From Marivita hallyeonensis (GTDB lineage Bacteria > Pseudomonadota > Alphaproteobacteria > Rhodobacterales > Rhodobacteraceae), in the NCBI RefSeq assembly GCF_900129875.1, contig NZ_FQXC01000004.1, positions 62,001 to 126,000 of the forward strand: a stretch of DNA of 64,000 bases, written 5' to 3'. Numbering within the stretch: the first letter of the stretch is position 1; each line of letters starts with the position of its first letter. The position numbers and the translations under genes were made by a program. A model generated the notes under the pieces. The model saw only the letters and a program-made list of their open reading frames with translations, did no database searches and was not told the origin of the DNA. This document shows positions 53,835 to 61,037 of the stretch, piece after piece.

Positions 53835-53924
53835 GGAGAGGTGCCGGAGTGGTCGAACGGGGCGGTCTCGAAAACCGTTGTGGGTGCAAGCCCACCCAGG
53901 GTTCGAATCCCTGTCTCTCCGCCA
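53835..53924 (+). tRNA. tRNA-Ser, anticodon CGA
   Basis: GGAGAGG at the 5' end pairs with the TCTCTCC before G-CCA (CCA encoded). The anticodon stem GCGGT/ACCGT holds loop CTCGAAA with CGA. There is a long class II variable arm and a T-arm GGGTTCGAATCCC. It is 90 bases long. Its 3' end faces the decayed integrase, as is typical for tRNA-integrated elements. Confidence 0.97.
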
Positions 53925-53978
53925 TATAACCACTTTAAAGTTCTTTAAATTAGTAAGTATCTCGACCGCAAACTAATG

Positions 53979-53999
53979 TGTTCCCACACTTGTTCCCAC
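53979..53999. repeat. Direct repeats beside tRNA-Ser (candidate integrase arm sites)
   Basis: TGTTCCCAC occurs at 53979-53987 and 53991-53999 (period 12) between the tRNA 3' end and the integrase stop. Close direct repeats in this position commonly are arm-type sites of tyrosine integrases. Inference from place and pattern. Confidence 0.4.
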
Positions 54000-54027
54000 G
54001 TCCGGCGCTTTCTTCCAAAATGCGCCG

Positions 54028-55067
54028 CTAGCTATCGAGAACATCGTTAACCGACTCGCCGGTAATCAATTCTCGCTGCCGTTCGCGGCTGAGCTGACCA
54101 TAGCTGCGCAAAGTGGTTAATACGTCCGTATGGCCAAGGTTCTGGGACGTCGCAACGATTTCAGCCACAGAGGTGCAAGTTTTGGCTGCGTGACGGGCGA
54201 GCATGTGAGGGAAGGCGTGAGGACCGAACGCCGGAAGACTTGCATTCTCAAACGCGACGTTGACAATTTTGCGCACAGGCTCGGTGCTTTTCCAAGGACG
54301 GCGTTCAAAGCCCTCGACGATGAAGCCGGTATTGGACTTAGGCGCAACAGCCGTTGCAGGAAACAGCGGGTCGTCCGGGCCGTAGAACGCTTTGTCGCCG
54401 AGGTAGGTTAACTATGCGCGCAATGCTTCTTCGGCCTCTGGGAAACCTCCGGCGAAGAAGGTGTCGATGCTCTTGCCAAACTTGGTTGCCACTTCGCGTG
54501 GGTTTTGGGTTACGGATTTCTCGTCCAGATCGATGCGTTTGATGCGCAAGGTGACTAGAGCCCCAACCCGAATGCCAGTCAGGCACAGAAGAGCAAAGAC
54601 CGCCTTGTCGCGCATCTCGCGTACGGTTGTCATAGGCATACTCTCAAGGGCGCGTTTCGCTTGTTTGATGCTCGGCGCTGGGCGCGACGGAGCAGTGCGA
54701 GCTTCGGCTTCGTCGCGTCGTGAAAGTTTGAAGTAGTCTGCATCTGACGCTCGGATACGACTGCGAAACCCATCTTGCTGAGAAAGCCAGAGCGTGAACT
54801 CGCGCAAGGTTGCAAGGATCGCGCGCGTGGTAGACTTGCTCAAAGGCTTGCCGGTTGCAATCCTGGCTTATTGAGCTCGGCTCGGAAGCCCATGGCCCAT
54901 TCGATGTGGAACCTCGCAAAATCCTTGCGCCCGTTCCAGATATCAAAGCGTTCAAGCGCGGCAAGCTCCCTGTCGAGAGACTTGTCGGAAAGCTGACGTG
55001 CGTGCTTGCGATAGTCCACGAACCGGCGCTTGAGGCGTTCGTTTTTCTCGTTCGGACGTTTGGTCAC
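54028..55067 (-). pseudogene. Tyrosine recombinase/integrase, decayed
   Basis: The reading pieces at 55067-54840, 54843-54412 and 54411-54028 together make a ~346-residue phage-type integrase: N-terminal MTKRPNEKNERLKRRFVDYR, core-binding LREFTLWLSQQDG, Arg I in LTGIRVGALVTLRI, and LGHTDVLTTLRSYGQL with the Tyr. Three lesions are visible. One base is missing at the T-run 54842-54844 (minus strand). An in-frame TAG at 54412-54414 stands where the frame reads ALRA-stop-LTYLGDKAFYG, probably a former Trp codon. The box II motif reads HAFPHML where HxxR is required (CCT for CGT). The enzyme should be inactive. Confidence 0.85.
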
Positions 55068-55171
55068 GGGAGCCTCCTTTTAGGCATAAAAAGCAAGGAA
55101 ATCAGGTGCCGAAAGGGCATGTCGGGAAGTGGAAAAACAAGGGGGAGCACTGTCCACCACCTTAATGTTCG

Positions 55172-55585
55172 CTATAGCAGCGTGATTTTGAGATCGAGGG
55201 TCCGGGCAATTTCAGGGATAAGACTCTCGGCAACCGGCTTCGATACAACTGTTTCGTAGGTCTCACAGAAGGCCGTTAACTTGGCCCGCCCCTGTTTGAC
55301 TTCACAGTCTACAAAGCCTTCGGCTGCGCGCCGTTCCTTCCGGCACTTCACACAGTAGAAAGCGTCGATCCGCGTTCTTACGGAGAGGCTTTTCCGCTTC
55401 GACTTGATGTAGTCGCGCAGGTCGTCGCCCCGGATCAACGCAGGTCGCGTGCCATTCATGACATGCAGCCCGTCTGACGCCCAGTTGCGGATTGTGCGGA
55501 GAGAGACGCCGGCAACCTCCGACGCCTCTCCGATGGTGTTGCAATAGAACGACTTGATCCCGCTCAGGCGGGCTTGCTTTGGCAT
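55172..55585 (-). CDS. Helix-turn-helix protein with cysteine cluster
   Basis: This 137-residue protein has an N-terminal MerR/excisionase-like helix-turn-helix (GEASEVAGVSLRTIRNWASD, residues ~18-38) followed by a wing-like basic stretch. A cysteine group in AFYCVKCRKERRAAEGFVDC may bind zinc, and the C-terminus (SLIPEIARTLDLKITLL) is helical. It lies seven bases downstream of the AlpA-like gene on the same strand. The two probably regulate excision or element genes. The exact family is not recognised. Confidence 0.72.
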   Translation of the reverse strand: MPKQARLSGIKSFYCNTIGEASEVAGVSLRTIRNWASDGLHVMNGTRPALIRGDDLRDYIKSKRKSLSVRTRIDAFYCVKCRKERRAAEGFVDCEVKQGRAKLTAFCETYETVVSKPVAESLIPEIARTLDLKITLL

Positions 55586-55592
55586 GCGAACC

Positions 55593-55808
55593 TCACTCGC
55601 CCGCAGGGGACTCGTTGCGCTTCAACCAATCGCGCAAGGCACCAATTGTGATCAGGCGTCGCGTCCCGATTTTGACGCTTTTCAACTCGCCCGACGACAG
55701 CGCCGCATAGAGAGACGTGCGCCCTATGCCGCACAGGCGCGCGGCTTCGTTCGGCGACACCGCAAGGATTTGCGCTGGGTGATTGATGATGTCCGTTGCG
55801 TCCGTCAT
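55593..55808 (-). CDS. AlpA/excisionase-family DNA-binding protein
   Basis: This 71-residue winged-helix protein has SPNEAARLCGIGRTSLYAAL (helix-turn-helix) and VKIGTRRLITIGALRDWLKR (wing and third helix), the standard pattern of small 'excisionase family DNA binding domain' proteins that act as directionality factors or activators beside integrases. Start ATG at 55808. It is consistent with an integrative element. Confidence 0.85.
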   Translation of the reverse strand: MTDATDIINHPAQILAVSPNEAARLCGIGRTSLYAALSSGELKSVKIGTRRLITIGALRDWLKRNESPAGE

Positions 55809-55889
55809 GGCCCATACTCCTTTGCTTGGGTGTATGGGAACGGTGGCGAACGCTGGTTGGGCAGAAAAAGCCGGTGGATAATTGACCAG

Positions 55890-56107
55890 TTATTGACCAG
55901 CCCTGACCTTGCTGACGTAGTCTTGCACGCGTGAAAGCGACGGCAACTTAAGACCCGGGTATTCTCTTTGGAAAATCGAAAGAACGGCCTTCACTTCTTC
56001 GTTGCGCCCGGTCAGGGCTTCGCTGGAGTCAATCCGTGATTGAATGATGCCAATGAGCAGTTTGCCGTATCTATTGGGCGCGCCGGACTTTTTGCCTTAG
56101 GGCACAT
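55890..56107 (-). pseudogene. 72-residue protein readable only with a -1 shift at an A5 run
   Basis: An ATG at 56107, inside the end of the 203-residue gene, begins MCPKAK and meets five As (minus strand, 56093-56089). Beyond these the minus-one frame reads KKSGAPNRYGKLLIGIIQSR and onward to a stop at 55890, a plausible helical protein of about 72 residues with no start codon of its own until late. With six As the gene would be intact and would overlap its upstream neighbour in the usual coupled way. It is either a one-base deletion or a slippage-dependent gene. No function recognised. Confidence 0.5.
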
Positions 56108-56708
56108 CACCCAGTGTGCAGAGATCAAATTGAGGAATGAGGCAACCGTTTCTCGGTGACATTTCCACCAGTTCGTTCAGCGTGACCGTCATGGCTATGG
56201 AGATCGGCAATTGGCCTTCTGCGGACACGACCAAACGTGACGGTGCATGCACTTCTCTTGAAAGCGCATCTGCGAGTTGTCGGGCATCGTCCTCGTCGGA
56301 CAAGCGAGGCAGAAAACAGAGCACGATGTCGCCTTGATCGGTTGATACTGACCCAATCCGCCAGGTCTCACCATACACGGGCGTTGCCTTACGACGTTTG
56401 CAGTCGAAAGCATCAGCTAGTTGGCCGATCAAGAATGGGAGGTTGGGCGTCACCGTATTCATTCGCTCTCGCGCGAGTTCGACGAAGCAAAGCTCAGGGC
56501 AATAATAGCCGTAAGTGCTATCTTCAAATTTAATTTGGGCGGTGTGAGGATCGCTGCACTCGGCGCACACAACGGCGGAAATAGCCCCGGTTTCCCTGAA
56601 GAAGCCGAACCCCAAAAGGTCGTTGTAACCTTGGCGATGGCGCAACGAGTGGGTTGGCGCCGCAGCTTCAAGAGCGATCATTTCGCTCAGCAAATCAACG
56701 GGGTTCAA
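56097..56708 (-). CDS. Hypothetical island protein (203 residues)
   Basis: This protein of unknown family is helical at the N-terminus (MNPVDLLSEMIALEAAA), followed by a small cysteine-containing region (VVCAECSDPHTAQIKFEDST, YGYYCPELCFVELAR) that may bind a metal. A mixed C-terminal domain has WRIGSVSTDQGDIVLCFLPR and a stretch with SISIA-like strands. There is no signal peptide or membrane span. Its start overlaps the end of the upstream gene's true C-terminus (TGATG), and the next small gene starts within its end, so these form one translational unit. The function cannot be assigned. Confidence 0.75.
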   Translation of the reverse strand: MNPVDLLSEMIALEAAAPTHSLRHRQGYNDLLGFGFFRETGAISAVVCAECSDPHTAQIKFEDSTYGYYCPELCFVELARERMNTVTPNLPFLIGQLADAFDCKRRKATPVYGETWRIGSVSTDQGDIVLCFLPRLSDEDDARQLADALSREVHAPSRLVVSAEGQLPISIAMTVTLNELVEMSPRNGCLIPQFDLCTLGDVP

Positions 56709-56941
56709 TTCACCGCCTCAACGACATCCACGTCCGGAAGTGGCGGAGCCAACAGTTTCCAGCGCTCCAAAAGGTTGAAGACAAAATGGCGATCCGCCTC
56801 CGTTTTGTTCGGTAGAGTAGTGGTGTTCGGTAAGCACAGAGTTACCGTCAGCGTACGACCGCGTTTCCATCTCTTGCTTTGAGAAATATTCGCAGCGTGG
56901 CACCGTAGATTTGCCATCCGCCTGCCCGAAGTGGTGAACAA
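56705..56941 (-). pseudogene. Displaced C-terminal segment of the 374-residue island gene
   Basis: In the minus-one frame relative to the gene upstream, the sequence reads GRTLTVTLCLPNTTTLPNKT and ends LPDVDVVEAVN, stopping exactly at the start of the 203-residue gene (TGATG). This looks like the original C-terminus of the upstream gene, cut off by loss of one A in the run at 56864-56866. The upstream ATG-type start of this frame has no ribosome-binding site. Confidence 0.55.
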
Positions 56942-57972
56942 GCCCCAAACCTTCGATCGAGAAAATCGTAGAGAGTTTCGTCATCGCCCCGCTTCTCGAT
57001 GCGGGTGAAAGCTTGGCAGGATGAGAAGAAATCCAGTGACGACACTTCGACGCGCTCAATCCCGTCAGCGAACGCAGTCTCAAACTCGGGCAACTTGCGA
57101 AGCGTATCAAGTAACACCTCGCGTCTTGGTGTTTTGACCGGGGCGGCTGAGTGCGGCGCAAAGTTGTTGGCGAAAGACAAAGCGTATTCGTCCAAAAACT
57201 TTTTCCCGCCACTGGCCGATATCTCTACGATCCGGGATTTCAAATCGCAGGCGAAACCGACTTCCAGCACTTTCTGGACGAGTTGACGTTCCAACGTCTC
57301 AGCTTCGCCAAACGCCAATTCGCTGGCGGCTTTTTCCTCAACGTAGATGGTCGCGTGCAACAATGCTGCTTTTTCACCTGTGATTGGGTCGACGCGGATA
57401 GACTCGTACCAATCTGCTTCGCTTCTGCGATGATCCGGGACGTCCAGAATGCCTAGAACGTCGTTTAGAAAAGCACGACGCGCGTGTTCATCCTCCAGCT
57501 TCCATGGGTGGCCATCAACATCAAACTGGAACGCTGCCCAACCCCTTCCGCCAGTACGTCGCATGAGGGAAGTTTGCGCTGCGATACGGTCGATGATCTG
57601 CGGGAAATGGATAGCAAGCATCAGCAAAGTATGCTGAACGCTCTCAAGCCCCTCAAGATCGACGCCTTGTCCTGCGCATATTTGCTCCACTGCGAGGAGG
57701 CCATTTTCGTCCGCGATGCTGGCAAAGAGGTCTAAATCGGCTTTCAATTCGTCCTGTTTCCGATCGGGGAGGCCTCTTAGCAATTCTTCAATCGCTCGAA
57801 CAAACTTGGTGCCACGCCCCTCGCTGTTCCAATCAAAATCATCAGGCGCTTGAATGCACCGGCATTCTAGAATGTTCAGACGCCGAGCAGTCGGTGATTT
57901 GCGGAGAAATCCGCTGAAAGATGTCACATCTGTGCCGCTTGAGATGAATAATTGAAAATATGTGGTTTCCAC
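56848..57972 (-). CDS. Hypothetical island protein (374 residues, probably frameshifted near its 3' end)
   Basis: This large soluble protein of unknown family starts METTYFQLFISSGTDVTSFS. Helical stretches, a WAAFQFDVDGHPWKLEDE block (residues ~145-165), a strand-rich middle (VDPITGEKAALLHATIYVEE) and a C-terminal IYGATLRIFLK are visible; there are no membrane spans, nucleotide loops or nuclease motifs that I can name. It is the first gene of the three-gene cluster. Its present end (ARDGNAVVR) arises from a frameshift; the original protein would be about 423 residues, continuing into the segment at 56705-56850. Codon use and GC are lower than the core genome. Confidence 0.7.
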   Translation of the reverse strand: METTYFQLFISSGTDVTSFSGFLRKSPTARRLNILECRCIQAPDDFDWNSEGRGTKFVRAIEELLRGLPDRKQDELKADLDLFASIADENGLLAVEQICAGQGVDLEGLESVQHTLLMLAIHFPQIIDRIAAQTSLMRRTGGRGWAAFQFDVDGHPWKLEDEHARRAFLNDVLGILDVPDHRRSEADWYESIRVDPITGEKAALLHATIYVEEKAASELAFGEAETLERQLVQKVLEVGFACDLKSRIVEISASGGKKFLDEYALSFANNFAPHSAAPVKTPRREVLLDTLRKLPEFETAFADGIERVEVSSLDFFSSCQAFTRIEKRGDDETLYDFLDRRFGACSPLRAGGWQIYGATLRIFLKARDGNAVVR

Positions 57973-58184
57973 TTGTTTCGTTCAAGTTGATTGTGTTCGT
58001 CGCCGTCGTTGAATTTGGCTTGACGGCCAACTTAAATTTTAGTGGTAGCGATGTTTGCGCAAGCTGCGAAGATGAAAGGAACTAAGCGGTTTACGAATCG
58101 CAAAAACTGTGGGCCCTATTCATCAGTAAGAGCCGCGTTTTTCGCAACTCTCAAAGGTTATTAATCAGATACAAGAGGTGAATC

Positions 58185-60881
58185 TTGCCAGATATATCAA
58201 TTGTCGGTGGCAGCGTAGCTGAGGACAGATTTAACTTTATTGAATTCACAGTCACGTTGTCGGAGCCTGCACTTGACGCGATATCAGTCTCATATCGCAC
58301 CTTGCGCGACACAGCGCTTGATTTTGACTTGGACGACTCGCTTACCAGCGCTGACTATAATGGCACCTTGACCTTTGCACCGGGCGAGACATCGCTGTCG
58401 ATCTTCCTCGAAGCTGGAAGCGACACGCTTGACGAGTTGGACGAGAATATCACGCTTGAATTATTCAATCCGACGTCGAATGCTGTTTTCGCAGGGGGAG
58501 CACCTGTACTCAGGAGCACTGGAGTTATTTTGGACAATGACGGCGTTGGTTCAAATCTCGCAGTTTTTGTCTCCGATCCTGTTCTCGTTGAGGGCGACAG
58601 TGGACAAAGTGAGGCTGTCTTTGAAGTGCGACTTTCGCAACCTGCGCCGACCGGGTTTACGTTCACGTATGAAACGGCCGATATTTCTGCGAAAGCCGGC
58701 GCGGACTACATCGCAACCAGTGGGACGCTAAGCTTTGCAGCCGGTCAGGAGGTGGCGTCTGTATCTGTCCCAGTCCTCAACGATACGATTGGCGAGGCCG
58801 ATGAGCGATTTGCTTTGGTGGTCACGCCACCTGCTTCGCCTGTCATAGGTACGGATGGCGCGGTTGGCGAAGCACTTATCCTCGATACCGACACCAGCCC
58901 CCTTCCCGAGATCAGTGTGGAAGGTGATGTTGTAACTGAAGCCCGCTTTGACTTCCTCCGCTTCACAGTCACGTTGTCGGAGCCTGCACTTGACGCGATA
59001 TCAGTCTCATATCGCACCTTGCGCGACACAGCGCTTGATTTTGACTTGGACGACTCGCTTACCAGCGCTGACTATAATGGCACCTTGACCTTTGCACCGG
59101 GCGAGACATCGCTGTCGATCTTCCTCGAAGCTGGAAGCGACACGCTTGACGAGTTGGACGAGAATATCACGCTTGAATTATTCAATCCGACGTCGAATGC
59201 TGTTTTCGCAGGGGGAGCACCTGTACTCAGGAGCACTGGAGTTATTTTGGACAATGACGGCGTTGGTTCAAATCTCGCAGTTTTTGTCTCCGATCCTGTT
59301 CTCGTTGAGGGCGACAGTGGACAAAGTGAGGCTGTCTTTGAAGTGCGACTTTCGCAACCTGCGCCGACCGGGTTTACGTTCACGTATGAAACGGCCGATA
59401 TTTCTGCGAAAGCCGGCGCGGACTACATCGCAACCAGTGGGACGCTAAGCTTTGCAGCCGGTCAGGAGGTGGCGTCCGTATCTGTCCCAGTCCTCAACGA
59501 TACGATTGGCGAGGCCGATGAGCGATTTGCTTTGGTGGTCACGCCACCTGCTTCGCCTGTCATAGGTACGGATGGCGCGGTTGGCGAAGCACTTATCCTC
59601 GATACCGACACCAGCCCCCTTCCCGAGATCAGTGTGGAAGGTGATGTTGTAACTGAAGCCCGCTTTGACTTCCTCCGCTTCACAGTCACGTTGTCGGAGG
59701 CAAGTTCGGAGGCGATATCGATTGATTATCAGGTCATCGAAGGCTCGGCGAACTCTTCTGACTTCGATGACGGGTTGTCGAATGGAACCCTTACGTTTGC
59801 ACCCGGTGAGACAACTCGTTCCATTTTTGTTGAAGCTGGGTCAGACACATTAGATGAGCGCGACGAAAGTGTCTTTCTTCGCTTAGAAAATGCGGTCAAT
59901 GCCGTATTTCCATTCGCCAACTCTCAGGCGTTTGCCACCGGCTTCATTCTAGACGATGACGGTGTTGGACCGAATATCGCAGGTGCAATCCAGCCCACCA
60001 TCGTACGCGAAACGGGCTCAGAGTTTACGGACTACAGTGTCTTGGTCCATCTGTCGCAAGCATCGTCAACCGAACTCGTCTTTGACGCCACACTCCTGTC
60101 GGGCTCTGCAACCGTCGGCCAAGACATCCAACTTCTGGATAACACGCTCACGTTCGCACCTGGGGCCACCACAGCAGCATTAGATGTGCGTGTTCTGGGA
60201 GATGAAGCCACATCTGAAGGCAATGAAACACTTGAGTTGGCTCTCGTCCCTGCATCAGGCACGCCATTCGTTGGATCAATCGACAACGGTGAGATACTGA
60301 TCTTGGATGGGCCAGCTTTTTCAGGCGAACCTTTTCCAGAGCCAGAGCCAGAACCGGAACCGGAGCCAGAACCCGAACCGCCAACTGACCCGGTTTCCAG
60401 TAACCTCGATGGCGCGGACTCCAACATAAACGTTGATGGTTTGATAAACGTATTCATCGATTTTGGCGGTCAGGACACCTACACGTTCCTGAGTTCGCTC
60501 GGGGCGGACGTTACAATAACCGACAATAATACGAGTACTATCAACCTTCCTGAAGGGATCGTAGTCACATCGGCGCTCTTTCTTGCTGATGGGGCCCAGT
60601 TTACGATCAACGGTAACACGGTGACGTTGTTGGGGAACCCGGCGAGCTTTGACTTCATTTTCGGAGGGACGCCGCTAGACCCGAATGCTGGCACGGCCTT
60701 GACCTTTACGCAAACCGCGAGCGCCTTCGGGACAACCGTTCCGTCTCTCGGTGGCGCGCCGAACGAGGCAACGGTGACCGGATCGGTGCAGATCGACGGC
60801 ACGATCGGAGTGACCGCTTCGTCCGCCATGCTTCTAGGGATACAGGACACTGGGCCTGGCAGTGAATTTTCAATGGTTTAA
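58185..60881 (+). CDS. Calx-beta repeat secreted/surface protein with duplicated module
   Basis: This 898-residue acidic protein has about six Calx-beta-like domains arranged as three A-B pairs. Pairs one and two are almost identical (717-bp tandem duplication); the third is diverged. Typical strands are GTLTFAPGETSLSIFLEAGS in A and GTLSFAAGQEVASVSVPVLN in B. They are followed by a Pro-Glu repeat linker (residues ~718-735) and a ~160-residue C-terminal domain with FGGTPLDPNAGTALTF and AFGTTVPSLGG. There is no N-terminal signal, so type I secretion or similar is likely. The TTG start has GAGGTG four to five bases upstream. Confidence 0.85.
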   Translation: MPDISIVGGSVAEDRFNFIEFTVTLSEPALDAISVSYRTLRDTALDFDLDDSLTSADYNGTLTFAPGETSLSIFLEAGSDTLDELDENITLELFNPTSNAVFAGGAPVLRSTGVILDNDGVGSNLAVFVSDPVLVEGDSGQSEAVFEVRLSQPAPTGFTFTYETADISAKAGADYIATSGTLSFAAGQEVASVSVPVLNDTIGEADERFALVVTPPASPVIGTDGAVGEALILDTDTSPLPEISVEGDVVTEARFDFLRFTVTLSEPALDAISVSYRTLRDTALDFDLDDSLTSADYNGTLTFAPGETSLSIFLEAGSDTLDELDENITLELFNPTSNAVFAGGAPVLRSTGVILDNDGVGSNLAVFVSDPVLVEGDSGQSEAVFEVRLSQPAPTGFTFTYETADISAKAGADYIATSGTLSFAAGQEVASVSVPVLNDTIGEADERFALVVTPPASPVIGTDGAVGEALILDTDTSPLPEISVEGDVVTEARFDFLRFTVTLSEASSEAISIDYQVIEGSANSSDFDDGLSNGTLTFAPGETTRSIFVEAGSDTLDERDESVFLRLENAVNAVFPFANSQAFATGFILDDDGVGPNIAGAIQPTIVRETGSEFTDYSVLVHLSQASSTELVFDATLLSGSATVGQDIQLLDNTLTFAPGATTAALDVRVLGDEATSEGNETLELALVPASGTPFVGSIDNGEILILDGPAFSGEPFPEPEPEPEPEPEPEPPTDPVSSNLDGADSNINVDGLINVFIDFGGQDTYTFLSSLGADVTITDNNTSTINLPEGIVVTSALFLADGAQFTINGNTVTLLGNPASFDFIFGGTPLDPNAGTALTFTQTASAFGTTVPSLGGAPNEATVTGSVQIDGTIGVTASSAMLLGIQDTGPGSEFSMV
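58245..59678. repeat. Tandem duplication, two copies of 717 bp
   Basis: Copy 1 is 58245-58961 and copy 2 is 58962-59678. The only difference seen by eye is T at 58760 versus C at 59477 (silent). The 21-base word beginning TTCACAGTCACG occurs at 58245, 58962 and 59679, marking both junctions and the start of the diverged third module. 717 is 239 codons, so the frame is kept. Confidence 0.93.
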
Positions 60882-61000
60882 GTGAAAAGAGAGGAGCCTT
60901 TTCGTACTTTATTCTGGAACGAGCGAAGAAAGTGCGAAGATGTGATTTGGGAAAAAGGTGCGTCAATAATATTAAATGCTAGTTTGTCGAAAGCATTCAA

Positions 61001-61034
61001 ACCGCCCCGGAAATCCCGGAGCGGTTTTTCTTTT
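61001..61034 (+). terminator. Terminator after the Calx-beta gene
   Basis: Stem ACCGCcCCGG / CCGGaGCGGT with a short loop is followed by TTTTCTTTT, 120 bases after the stop and just before the convergent gene's end. It is oriented for the plus strand. Confidence 0.85.
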
Positions 61035-61037
61035 GGG

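Larger units (their letters stand above)
53925..57972. mobile_element. Relic of an integrative element at tRNA-Ser(CGA)
   Basis: Directly after the tRNA come candidate arm repeats, a broken tyrosine integrase reading toward the tRNA, two small DNA-binding (excisionase-like) proteins and a cluster of unknown genes, all on the minus strand and less GC-rich than the core. A right-hand copy of the tRNA 3' end was not found by eye, so the far boundary is uncertain and may include the large genes to the window end. Confidence 0.5.

Noticed and set aside
54840-54843. Programmed frameshift in the integrase
   Set aside because: No canonical slippery heptamer is present, and two further inactivating changes (TAG and HxxP) in the same gene favour plain decay.
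56718-57212. 164-codon minus-strand frame overlapping the 374-residue gene
   Set aside because: It is the third frame of the same region with Leu/Ser/Arg-rich content; the displaced C-terminus at 56705-56941 explains the coding signal better.
58355-59448. Paired identical small frames on both strands within the Calx-beta gene
   Set aside because: They are shadows of the tandem duplication, not genes; their identity only reflects the 717-bp repeat.
58245-59678. CRISPR array or insertion sequence
   Set aside because: The repeat unit is 717 bp, in frame and coding, with no spacers, transposase or terminal inverted repeats.
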